Source of the DNA: Scolanthus callimorphus
Taxonomy: Eukaryota; Cnidaria; Anthozoa; Actiniaria; Edwardsiidae
Assembly (NCBI GenBank): GCA_033964015.1
Contig: CM066912.1
Location: 11,567,399-11,631,398, forward strand
DNA: 64,000 bases
Reading direction: 5' to 3'
Shown: piece by piece, positions 1-10,100 of the stretch
Layout of the letters: every line of letters begins with the position of its first letter
Numbering within the stretch: position 1 is the first letter of the stretch
Position numbers and translations under genes: made by a program
The notes under the pieces: model-generated
Told to the model about the DNA's origin: nothing
Database searches by the model: none
Seen by the model: the letters and a program-made list of their open reading frames with translations, nothing else

Positions 1-101
1 GTAGACTCCGCAACATATGGTTTACTGTGGAATGACCCATAACCATTCTCTTCTATACACGCTACTTTATTGGAGTCTTTTTGCGAGCTGTAAATCCTGT
101 A

Positions 102-2464
102 CCGTACCGCTCTCGAGTAACGTAACATTTTACTCGCGAGCCACGAGTCAAAAGTGAACACTCGAAAGACTCGCGGCTCGCGAGTAATTTTATAATGAGG
201 AGCTCACTCGATCCACTTGAAATGCGCTTGCTCGCGAGTCTTGCGAGTGTAGGAAATCAACCCGGCTGTGATCGTTTTCAGCGAAAGGATTCCTTTCATG
301 TTACAAAACTACTGAGAATTTCGCAAGACTTTCCAAGCGACCGTAGCGTTAAAAGATATAGCTACCGTACACAATAATGAAAGTAATATTTGTAGCTTTC
401 TTCTAACGTAAGTTTTGTGGGTTTATTTTCAAAGCGATCGCAAAACTTCGAAGTTTAGGTTTGAATTTGTGCCGGCTTTTGGCGTTCAACAAACTAAGCG
501 TGCGTAGCGACGAGACGCTAAATTATCAGGTGAATGTTTCGCCGGTTTTCCTTCCTGGTAAAGAAAAAGCTAAATAATAACTATGAAAAACTACAGGTAG
601 GCTTTCTTCTTTCATAAGTTTTGTGGGTTTTATTTACGAAGCAAGCGAGAAAACGTGGAAGTTTATCGTAGGTTTGAATTCTTGCCCGGCAATCAACAAG
701 CTAGCGAAAAGACGCTAAAGTATCGGTGAAATGTTTCGCCGGTTTCCTTACCTAGTAATAAAACACTAAATAATAACTATGAAATAATTAAAGTACTTTA
801 GTTAAGCTTTCTTCTGGCCTACGTTTCGTGGGTTTTATTTACGAAGCGAGCGAGAAAACTTGGAAGTTTACCGTAGGTTTGAATTTGTGCCTGGCAATCA
901 ACAAACAAGCGAAAAGATGCTAAAGTATCAATGAAAATGTTTCAGTGGTTTCCTTTCCTACATGTACTTTTCCTAGTACAGTCGAAGCTCCCTGTGCGAC
1001 CGCTCTCGTAAGCGACCAGCTCCCATAACGACCATTTTCGCGAAACCCCGTTTGAAATGTCACATAAACTCAGTTATTTAAAGCTCTCGTAAGCGACCAC
1101 CCTGTCGATGCGACCAGCTCCGTTAGCGACCACAATTTCAAATCACCAACAGAGATTTTCTATTGTTTTTAAGCTCTCGTAAGCGACCACAGTACTTTTT
1201 GTCTTTAAAACATCAGTCATCACCTCATAAATATCTAAACTGATACAAGCTGCACCAGTGAAATGCTATTTTCTATGGACATATTTGCGGTTATCTATTC
1301 TTAATTAAAGTCGGAAAATAAATCAAACTATTTTAAGCATTAGTATAACATGATATTTTCTAGATTTATTGTACTAAGCTCTCGTAAGCGACCAACACCT
1401 ATTGTTCAACTAGGAAGCCGCTTGGTGGTCGCTTACGAGAGCCGTTCTCGTAAGCGACCAGCTCCGTTAACGACCACAATTTTCAGTTCCCGAGGTGGTC
1501 GCTTACGAGATCTTCGACTGTAATAAAACACTAAATAATAACTATGAAATAATTAAAGTACTATAACGTGGAAGTTTATCGTAGGTTTGAATTCTTGCCC
1601 GGCAATCAACAAGCTAGCGAAAAGACGCTAAAGTATCGGTGAAATGTTTCGCCGGTTTCCTTACCTAGTAATAAAACACTAAATAATAACTATGAAATAA
1701 TTAAAGTACTTTAGTTAAGCTTTCTTCTTGTTTAAGTTTTGTGGGGTTTATTTACGAAGCAAGCGAGAAAACTTCGAAGTTTATCATAGGTTTAAATTTG
1801 CGCGTGCCGGACTTTGGCGACGACGACACGCTAAAACATAAACTCAAAAAATTATGCACTTGCTCGCGAGTCTTCGAGTGTATGAAAGTTACAGGCAAAG
1901 ATCAGGCAGTTCAAGCCTGTAGAATTGTTTATTATTTCAGAAGGGCTTGTGATCGTTTTCAGCGACGGATTCAGCGAAGTCTGTAGAAGTACAGCACTAT
2001 ATTAATTCTTGAACGCGAATTTTCGCGATAAACAACAACATGGCGTTGAACAAAATTCCCGGTGTCTTCTTAGTAAGAACACGCTACTTTTTCAGTGGAA
2101 GCTAGTGTGACATTTTTATTTAAAGAACTTCTTTTTAACTGAAGCCTAATATTAAATGAAGTATATACGGGTGATCTTCTTTTCTGAACCGCTTCGCGAT
2201 CTTCCGTGTAGTTTCAGTACGATGTTTGGGCGAAGTTTATGCTTTCGGCGTTCATCAATAAAGTTCACTCGTTTGAACCTCGAGCCGAGTCAGTAGCCGA
2301 AAGAGTCTGAAAGGAAAAGAATCAGTCACTCGCAAAATGCGAGTGACTTTTAGCATATCATGAATATTCCAATGAAAAAATACTCGCGAGCTGCGAGTCT
2401 TTCGAGTCTAGAATTTTCACTCGCGACTCGCGATTGGAGGTTACGTTACTCGAGAGCGGTACGG
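102..2464. mobile_element. 2.36-kb non-autonomous DNA transposon with 25-bp TIRs and TA target duplication
   Basis: Perfect 25-bp terminal inverted repeats begin CCGTACCGCTCTCGAG (102-126 and 2440-2464). They are flanked by TA on both sides (100-101 and 2465-2466), as expected of Tc1/mariner-type insertion. Further inverted similarity follows inside the ends (blocks rich in ACTCGCGAG). The interior has imperfect direct repeats of roughly 190 bp (about 395-590, 595-795, 800-975, 1565-1715, 1720 onward) with shared words GTTTTGTGGGTTTTATTTACGA and GTTTCGCCGGTTTCC split by indels. No transposase is visible. It sits in the PSMD13 intron after exon 2 and is itself interrupted at 979-1520. Confidence 0.8.
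979..1520. mobile_element. Nested MITE with CAGTCGAAG ends and TA target duplication (pogo/Tigger-like)
   Basis: 542 bp starting CAGTCGAAG and ending CTTCGACTG, with TA at 977-978 and 1521-1522. Removing it restores the sequence CCTAGTAATAAAACAC, which is seen intact at about 756-771 and 1662-1677 in sister repeats of the host element, so this is a clear nested insertion. The interior repeats CTCGTAAGCGACCA many times in both orientations (for example 1003, 1085, 1170, 1380, a palindrome near 1424-1460, and 1496). It can fold into long hairpins. No coding capacity seen. The family label rests on TIR and TA duplication only. Confidence 0.82.
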
Positions 2465-2562
2465 TATAGTCATATGACTTCGAGGATTCAAATCAATGAG
2501 ATGAGATTTAGAACTTGCCCAACAATACTTTTTATTGAGACATTTTATTGAAGCTTACTAAC

Positions 2563-2641
2563 CTCAAGTAACCCCCCATTCTTGTCAAACTCATCATTCT
2601 TCACAAATGTCATGAGTTTCATCGTAAGTTGATGCCAAAGC
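2563..2641 (-). CDS. PSMD13: PSMD13 homologue, coding exon 2
   Basis: 79 nt with acceptor TATCCAG (AG complement at 2642-2643) and donor GAG|GTTAGT (complement at 2561-2562). It encodes LWHQLTMKLMTFVKN and ends NGGLLE in phase 0. The next exon is not found between here and position 1; the 2.36-kb element at 102-2464 lies in this following intron. Confidence 0.87.
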
Positions 2642-3494
2642 CTGGATAACAAAAACTCTTAATGGTATAACAATTTCAAACAAATTACGCTTGCTTACAT
2701 ATGAAGCCTGGTGCACACTAGCGACATAGGTAACGACATAAGGATGTTATGTTGCAATGAAAAAAGTATGGGAAAATCATTGAAACAATCAATATTTTCC
2801 ATGGATCTTCATTAGATTACTTCACCAAAGCAATCTTATGTTATTTTTTGACGACTTCAACTTCTTGAAACCACTAGATTTTGTTGTTATGTCACAAGTG
2901 TGCACCAGGCTTAATAGAATATACTTCTGAATCTAAATATTACTGTGCAAAAACTCCTAATGGATATATGGCACAGGGGGGTTCAGCGTAGGAGCTTAGT
3001 AGTAATGACTGAAAGTCATCACGCTTTTTATGTCCACTTGTTCAGGGAGGCTGTTCCATTCTGGAGCAGTATGTGGTAAAAAACTTGATCTATAGCAGTT
3101 CTTTCTTGCGTATATGTTTCTAAATTGCCCTTGGGTCGATCCTCTAGTTGCTCTTGTTCTTGTTTCAAGCTTTTATGGTGTCTGTAATGTCCACAAATCC
3201 ATGGACTACTTTATTATTGACTCAATATTATAGCCGTGCACAGGTACACTACTAATCGGGGAGACGAAAGTAGTTAACCTTACTTATCCATGTACAATAT
3301 TCTAAAAATCTTATCCCGTTTTTGGCTTTATCACTTCAAATGACATGACACAGCACAAAACAGCGTTCAGACAGATGAAGAAATTCAATGAATTCTCACC
3401 TTCTTTCGTATAATTCTTCTAGCGAAGCCCACTCTGATGATAAAGCTCCCCCTTCGCTTTGCTTTTTACTAAGATATCCCTTGACATCTCTCAT
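2563..3494 (-). CDS. PSMD13: PSMD13 (Rpn9) homologue, first two coding exons (partial gene)
   Basis: Homologue of 26S proteasome non-ATPase subunit 13 (Rpn9), a PCI-domain protein of the 19S regulatory lid. Two exons join in frame: exon 1 (3494 down to 3400, 31 codons plus 2 nt) and exon 2 (2641 down to 2563). The product starts MRDVKGYLSKKQ, then SLEELYERR, then LWHQLTMKLMTFV and NGGLLE. This follows the human PSMD13 N-terminus as I remember it (MKDV..., LEELY, KLWHQLT, a DFV/TFV segment, GDGL/NGGL). Splice sites are canonical: GTGAGA donor after exon 1, TCCAG acceptor, GTTAGT donor after exon 2. About 58 of the roughly 375 residues usual for the family are present; the PCI domain must lie left of the window. 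It is divergent to the M1AP homologue. Homology is from memory, without alignment software. Confidence 0.87.
2704..2912. mobile_element. 209-bp MITE with AAGCCTGGTGCACACT ends
   Basis: Ends AAGCCTGGTGCACACTAGC and, on the other strand, AAGCCTGGTGCACACTTGT form a roughly 25-bp inverted repeat with two mismatches. No clear target duplication could be identified. It lies in PSMD13 intron 1. No ORF. Confidence 0.7.
2996..3166 (-). pseudogene. Fossil C-terminus of a non-LTR retrotransposon reverse transcriptase
   Basis: The minus strand reads 56 codons then a stop (TAA at 2998-2996). It contains GQFRNIYARKN, YRSSFLPHTAPEWNSLPEQV and SVMTFSHYY. The pattern R..F.pRt..eWN.LPe.v followed by a Phe-containing helix is the usual C-terminal tail of CR1/L2/Jockey-like ORF2 proteins. 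Upstream in this frame a stop (TAA) intervenes, and no palm-domain motifs are present. It is therefore a decayed 5'-truncated copy inside PSMD13 intron 1, not a host exon. Confidence 0.65.
3400..3494 (-). CDS. PSMD13: PSMD13 homologue, coding exon 1
   Basis: 95 nt from the ATG (plus-strand CAT at 3492-3494) to an AG|GTGAGA donor (GT complement at 3398-3399). It encodes MRDVKGYLSKKQ through LEELYER. The exon ends with two bases of a codon, completed by the G that opens exon 2, giving Arg before LWHQLT. The preceding bases CCAAAATG give an A at -3. Confidence 0.87.
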
Positions 3495-4063
3495 TTTGGA
3501 GTATTTTTTCAACAGAACAACAGATCAAGTTTTTCTTTCAAACTCACACGAGAGACCGGCATGAGCCTGCGAATCGCAGGACCGCGGTATACTTAGGCCC
3601 AGTACTTTTGCAATTACAATTGCACAGGAAGCCCAACCCGTAAATAAATTAGAAAGTTCTTCATCCGAAAAGGGCTTATAGTCTTTTGGAAACACAATGA
3701 AATGCCGAATTCCTTGACAAATACTCACTATTATTTTATTATTTCTATTTAGTTTTTCATGGAATCAAAGAGAGAAATATAAAAAAGAAGAAAAGATTCA
3801 CGCTTTGCGGGTATCCTGTGGTGATTGACGCGTGCGCACTTTTTCCCGCTCATTTTTCAAAGCGCGGTCTCGGGTTTCAAATGCTGCTGTTTGGTTTCTC
3901 TTCAAACGATTTATCTCAAAATTCATGCATTTTCAAAGGATATTTCCATTCAGACGAATGAAAATTCGAGCGGTTTCCGAATCATAAAGTGAGTATATAT
4001 TCTCTTGACGTTAAATTCAAGGTTTTCAGCGATGTAGTCTTTAAAATAGCGACCGCATTCGCA
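3495..4063. promoter_or_regulatory. Shared divergent promoter region of PSMD13 and M1AP homologues
   Basis: 569 bp separate the two start codons, which face away from each other. The stretch must contain both 5' UTRs and at least the core promoters unless there are upstream untranslated exons. A relatively CpG-rich patch lies at about 3810-3875 (GACGCGTGCGCAC, AAAGCGCGGTCTCGG). An in-frame stop (TGA at 3959-3961) precedes the M1AP start. No TATA box could be assigned with confidence. Confidence 0.5.
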
Positions 4064-4136
4064 ATGTCGAGCGCAAATTCCAAGTCACAGCAACAGCAGA
4101 AATTACAAACAAGATCAGCGTTTGTTCGCCAACCAG
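4064..4136 (+). CDS. M1AP: M1AP homologue, coding exon 1
   Basis: It starts MSSANSKSQQQQKLQ and ends FVRQP plus one base, with donor CAG|GTAAAA at 4137. The first in-frame ATG after the TGA at 3959 is used. The Gln-rich start and QP before the first strand match the layout of the human N-terminus. It is too short to stand out as an ORF. Confidence 0.75.
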
Positions 4137-7100
4137 GTAAAAATAACGCTTTCTTCTAGTTATTCGAGTGTTATAAGTGTATCCCTATCGTCCTTATCGA
4201 TTATGAGAGCGCAAGTTAGTTCCTGTACTGTTTTAAAATTTAACGTCTCTGTCATTTTAGAGCGTTCTCGAACCCCGCACAAAGGACAAAGTCATGTACC
4301 CTGCTCAGTGCTAGCAGAGGTTTCTATTCTTTTTTGCAAAAGCTAGCAAAGCTGTCTGGTCAAATCAACCACGCGAAATACCAGACACGCGAGCAACTTT
4401 GCTAGCTAATAAAAGACCGACAAAAAGAAACCTCTGCTATCAGGGTAATAATGAATTGGGACATTCCATTTTTTATCCACACCCCCCAGTGGAAGACAAC
4501 ATTCCAACAGGCCAGGGGGCCGTTTCTCGAAACGCCCGAAAATTCTCGGGCCCGAAAAGTTTGTTTGAAATTTTTATAGATTGATCCCCAATATTTTCGT
4601 TTTCTTTTTCTACCCTGATGATTTAAATAGTCTACAACTTCATATTCGTGAATATGTATAGTGTTTACGTCTTAAAAAATAAATTTTCCAATTCATTCAA
4701 ACCCTCAAAATCGGCGAAAAATCACCCAAAAAGTCTCAGGAGGTCAGTAGCTCCCAAAAAGTTTCTATTGTTTTCACCCGAGTTTTTCGGGTACCCGAAA
4801 AGTTCGGGTTAAACGAAAGCAATTCTATAAAATACCATAGAATAGAAAAAAAACACGAAGAGGGAGCTATAGTCTATTCAAATTAGCAGGATAGAAAGAA
4901 AACGATAAATCCATAAAAATTTCAAAACAAAGTTCTCGGGCCCGAGAATTCTCAGGTGTTTCGAGAAACGGGCGCCAGTGATTTTCCGACTCAAGCAATG
5001 CCTGGGTCTTGGACCAGGTCTGGGCCCCGTTTTGTGAACACCTGAGAATTTGTGGACCCAAAAACTTTCAAACAAGTAACTACATTAGGTAATTACTTGA
5101 CTAAAAAACATGAAAAGTTTTCAGGAGAAGCATTTTTTTGATTTGAATAAATCAGAATTGTTTTTGAAGTAAAACTTGGTTGAAAATTTCTCCCAATACT
5201 TTTGGGTGATTTGAGGGCTTGATTTGAATGAAATTGAACATTTCTTTTTTGAGGCTTAAAGCCTATAAAAATAATATCCATGAATAGCAAGTTTTGGGCT
5301 ATCAGAAAAGAAAAATACAATGGGCAATTCCAGAAAATATATGTACCCCGGGGACGGGCGGCATTTGGAAATTCTGAATGGGAGGGGGGGTTTCAAGCTC
5401 GGAATTCTGCCTGCGTGGGGGAGTTTTTGAAGCTGAAAGCTAGGTTAATCTCTCAGGAATTCTATTGCATGGGGGGTAAGCCATTTTGGAAATTCTGGAT
5501 GCATGGGGGGGTGGGGTGGGGGGGGGGAGTCAAAAACTAGTGCCGCCCGTGGTGGGGGTACAGATATTTTCTGGAATTGCCCAATCTGAGGAAACTGCAA
5601 AAGAAACTTTTCAGGCCCGAGAATTCTTGAAGAAACAACCCCTGCCATGTCTTCCTAGTGTTACTCGCCTCTTATTAGAACATGATTATATAAAATTTAT
5701 TTTTCAATGTGTTTTTACTGAACAGCTCGTGTGCTTCTGGTTGATTACCAGCCTCCATTTGACAGTGATACATGTGAATACCTGCACCAGTCCTTGGTGG
5801 ATTTCTTCTCACTTGTGACTCATCTCACCGGACCTTGCCGTACTCCACTGTTTGGCCTCTTTGCCCTAGGAAAATACCCAGAGGTTTGTAGATCAACACT
5901 ATAGCATCTGCATAAGTGTTTTAACCCTTGTAAAATAGGTTACAACATTGAAATACTGTGGCAGGCAATTGTGTGTAATACATATAGGATATTACACGGT
6001 GGTGCGAAGATATGAGTTTTATTTTCGAGTGGCAAGAACAATATTTTGACACGAGAAAATAAACTCACATATCTTCAAGCCAGCGTGTAATTTTCTTTTT
6101 ATTATATAGAAAAACCAGAAAAAAAAAGGGGCCAAATTGATTTCCAAGCACTTTTGTTTTGACTGATATCCTCACTAGTGAGGATATGGAAAATATGTCA
6201 CTGAGGACCCGGATGTAGCTTGGTATGAGATCTACGAGTGGCGTATTTCCCAGTAAAACACTCATGTCTATATAATAAATAATTTTTCTCCCTTTGAGAC
6301 CGCAGGATTTGCCCAGCTATGACGGCTGATTGACACCAGATCTGCCCTCATAAGGGGTGTGCTTGAAATATAAGATTATAAATATGAGTAGTATAATTAG
6401 CAACCCTTATCATTCGCTTAGCACCGCTAGTACAGACTCCCTTGTATTATTCATATAATTTCAACATTAGTATACTTTCCCACCCACCCATCCGGGTGTG
6501 TTAGAGATATTTGTCTACTTGTATTACTTTTGATGAATTAACTCCTCTCTGGACTCATGGGTGCAGTTTTGAGCCTTGGCAATACATGTTGTTTGTAGCG
6601 AAGGCTATATTGTACCGCATACCCAGGCGGGATCCAGGTGGGATCCAGTAACTCCATGAAACCTGGGATCCCAGCTTAATGCTATGAATACGGGCAATCA
6701 ACTACATGTATCTGGTAAACATTTGGCATTCAACTAACTTGGCATATTAATATTACCCTTTTTTAAAGAATCTCTTCCAGCTGCAGCATGTAAAAGGAAG
6801 TCTTCCTAGACTTCACTCTGCTCTTGAGGATCTCAAGTTCTTTGCAAAAGAAAAGCTTCCAGCCACCAGTGCATCAGGTTTGTTCTACACGGTGCACCTT
6901 AGTATACATACATATGGCTAGAATTGTTAATTGCCACGTTTACTGGAGGCGTTGAACACCCTTAACATTGTATCCTCCTCGTAGTCAGCGGTCACATGAC
7001 CAAAGACCTTCGTTCACCGTTTGGGCGCTATTCCTGCCATGTTGGATTAAACTGTCGTGACTGCAAACGTGACTCCGTCATCCTAACCCAATGGTGCTGT

Positions 7101-10100
7101 AATCAATTTGAGTACCAAGCTATTTCAACAATGTTATTACATGTACCTGTACAAGTAGCTGCCAGTTAGAATAATACTGCTTGTAATAATATCCATAGAT
7201 GTTCTACTGCAAGGGCTGCAAGATGCAGTTATACAGTTCAAGAGGCAATCTCAAAGTCTAAGACAGGCATGTGCTGTTATGTAATGCTGGGGCAGTGGTT
7301 TTGTCTGAATGATGTAATGCCCACACTTAACATACTGTAAATCTAGTTTGTCTTCAGTAGGCTGAGGCAAAATTGGAAGTATTAGCTTCAAACAATCCTA
7401 AGAAAGCTTGGTTTTGGAAATCTATCTGGACTGAAAACATCCCTGAAGAAATACCATAACAAACCACCTGCAGGGCTGAAAATTAAGAAAAAAACGATGT
7501 CGTATTTCTGACAATAATTTCAATTTTTACATTTTACAGACTGTGGGTGACAAAATTGCTTAAATTTTAGTCACAAATTAGAAATGTTTAGTTGCAAAAG
7601 CGACTCATACATGTGCAATTTCCAGCCCTGAAGTATGTGTCTGCCCACTTGCTAAAAATCACATCACCTTGTTGTGACTCAGAAATAGCAATAGACCTCC
7701 TCGGCTTTGGCGTAATGTTTTGCCCATTTCAGATCATGTGGCATTCCCATGAGTAATCTCTCTTTGTTTGGAATGGTTCCGTAATATATCCTTAGGTGCG
7801 TAGCAGAAAAAGAAAGAGAGAATACTCATGGGAACGGCACATGATCTGAAGTGGGAAAACATTACGCCCAAGCCGAGGAGGTCTATTAGTCAAAAATCGA
7901 CTAGTTTTTAGATTCCTAAGATTTTTCATAGATTGTGCAGCTCACAAAATATCTCTTTTTGCAGCTTAATAAAACACAACTCTTAAAATTTATTCTGTAT
8001 CCCGGGTTTGTGAGTCAGGCCATGTCCTTCGATGAAGTAGCAGTTTAGGAAGAAAAGCCAGATGTGAAATACTTTAGCAAGAAGAGCCAACTTTATTTTC
8101 AGCATAGATGAGTGACAGTGATTACATTTTCTTTATTCCCATGCATTACTAGTACATTACTGTCTTACTATGTAAATTTATCAGGGCCCGACATTAAGTG
8201 CCATTGATGACTAATTAAAAAAATTAAGTCGCCAAAATGCAAAGATTTAGTCACATACATAAACGCATTTCAGCTGAACTCAGAAAGATGGGGTGCCATT
8301 TGGCGACTAGCTCTAAAATTTTGGTCGCCATTGGCGACCATATGGTTGCAGTGTCGGGCCCTGTTAATGCATTCCCCATTTTTAAAATAAATTGAAACTG
8401 AAAACAAACTCCTTGACCCATTGCAGATGACTCCATCAAGCTGCCAGCTTGAGATAACAGTGCTATCTTGCACCAAAGCATCTCAGCTCAGCAGCAAAAT
8501 TGAGAAGATTTCAAAGGAACTTGACCTTGGGAGCATAAAGGTAATTGATATAGCCCTTGATGGTTTCCTGGAAACAGCCATGCAATTATTTTACAGTCAT
8601 AGTTACGCGGGCAGTCTCCTCAGGCTGGAAATTGTGACCACGTGGTTGCCTGGGCGACCACAAATCACAGATAGGTGAATAAAAATTTCAAGCAGGCAAC
8701 CAAATATTCTGGTACTCTTTTCAAGCTTGATGACACCTAGGGAAGAAAGACAGAGCCCTGCTAAAATCACTAAATTTCAAATAGTAAGGTCAGGTTAACT
8801 CAGATAAGCTTTAATTTTTGCATACCGACTCCTCATTTGATGGAAAACAAAATATCAAAAATGACTTTTTTCTAAAGGATCTGTCTTTGAGATATTATGC
8901 TTTAAACTTTCTTATGGGAGAATTAGTACTTTGATCAGGAATTATGCAAACTTTGCTCGATCATATCTAAGAGTCATATTGTTCAAATTTCTTCAAAAAC
9001 TGGAATTAAGCTTTTGGTCACAGTAACTCTTTGTATACAGAATCTTGAGCTTATATATTGAAATATGGCGAAGTTAGGCATTTCAGTTTTGGTAATTTCC
9101 GCTCTGTCGCGAACAAAAGTTATGTTCAGGCGACCAACTTTTTGCACAGCCCATGTAATTTCATTGGTCAGGGCCCGTGGTTTGATGCGGAAATTATGCG
9201 CGATTTTTTCAGAAATTTCAGAAATTATGCGCCAAAATACGAAATTATGCGCTAAAAATACGAAATTATGCGGTATTGCGCAATATTTTCCTAGTGCCGC
9301 AGCATGTATTTTGCTTTTTTTGAGCAGTTTGAGTTCCAATCGGTTCGCTTTACTAACGTAATGACGCTACGTTTTCTTTCAGATAGACGTGTGTTTTCGC
9401 TTTTAATAAAGCTTATTACTTTCTTACAAAAAAGCGTTACCAACTAACTTCAGCTACACGGTAGTAACGATTAGTACTCAGTCTTCTTTCGTTTTTTTAA
9501 GGGCCCTTTTTTTTCATACCACAAGGTTGGTAGCAAAGCACTCTTATTAAACCATGAACTGAACTGAATACTGAACGGTCACGAGAGCTACACGCAGACT
9601 ATCAGAGCTATCGTTACGAGCTCTCGTGATCATAAAAACATCGTCGCGCTTGTTTCCCGTCGTTCTGTTCGTAATTCTCAAAATTCATGCCGATCACGAG
9701 AGCGATCTGCACTATCGTCGGAACTAGTGTAAGAGCTTTGATAAAACCGGAAACGTGCCACGTTAAGCATTCCATTCTGTCAGGGTTTTTTTTGTTATCG
9801 AGGGAGCTGTTCGTGTGCCTGGTATTTCGCAGTGTTGTTTGTGAAATGAAATCGCTGTTTGTAGCAACAAGAAAGATCCACGAAAAAGCGTAATGTCATG
9901 TGATCATTGTGAACTGCATAAAGTCGACCGTGTTTATCGCGGTTGGCGTCCTGTTCCGCCTTAATTTTACTTTGTAAAATATCCAAAGCGCAAGCATGTG
10001 TTTGAATCGGAAATATTAGTTGGTTGGCCAATTTTTACTAGGCATGTTTTATTGCTTGTCAAGTTAGTTCCCAGCGCGACGCGATTAGCATAGAACGCCG

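Noticed and set aside
3525..3728. 67-codon minus-strand ORF upstream of PSMD13 exon 1
   Set aside because: It lies in the divergent promoter/5' UTR interval, resembles nothing I recognise, and its length is expected by chance.
5486..5818. 110-codon ORF across M1AP exon 2
   Set aside because: It reads exon 2 in the wrong frame and starts in a MITE; the frame encoding RVLLVDYQPPFD is the conserved one.
8421..8678. 85-codon ORF at M1AP exon 5 taken as a separate gene
   Set aside because: Its first part is exon 5 in the right frame; beyond the GTAATT donor at 8541 it is intron read-through.
9058..9361. Overlapping ORFs of 65-118 codons on both strands
   Set aside because: They run across the end of the CAGGGCCC element with AATTATGCG repeats; no family resemblance.
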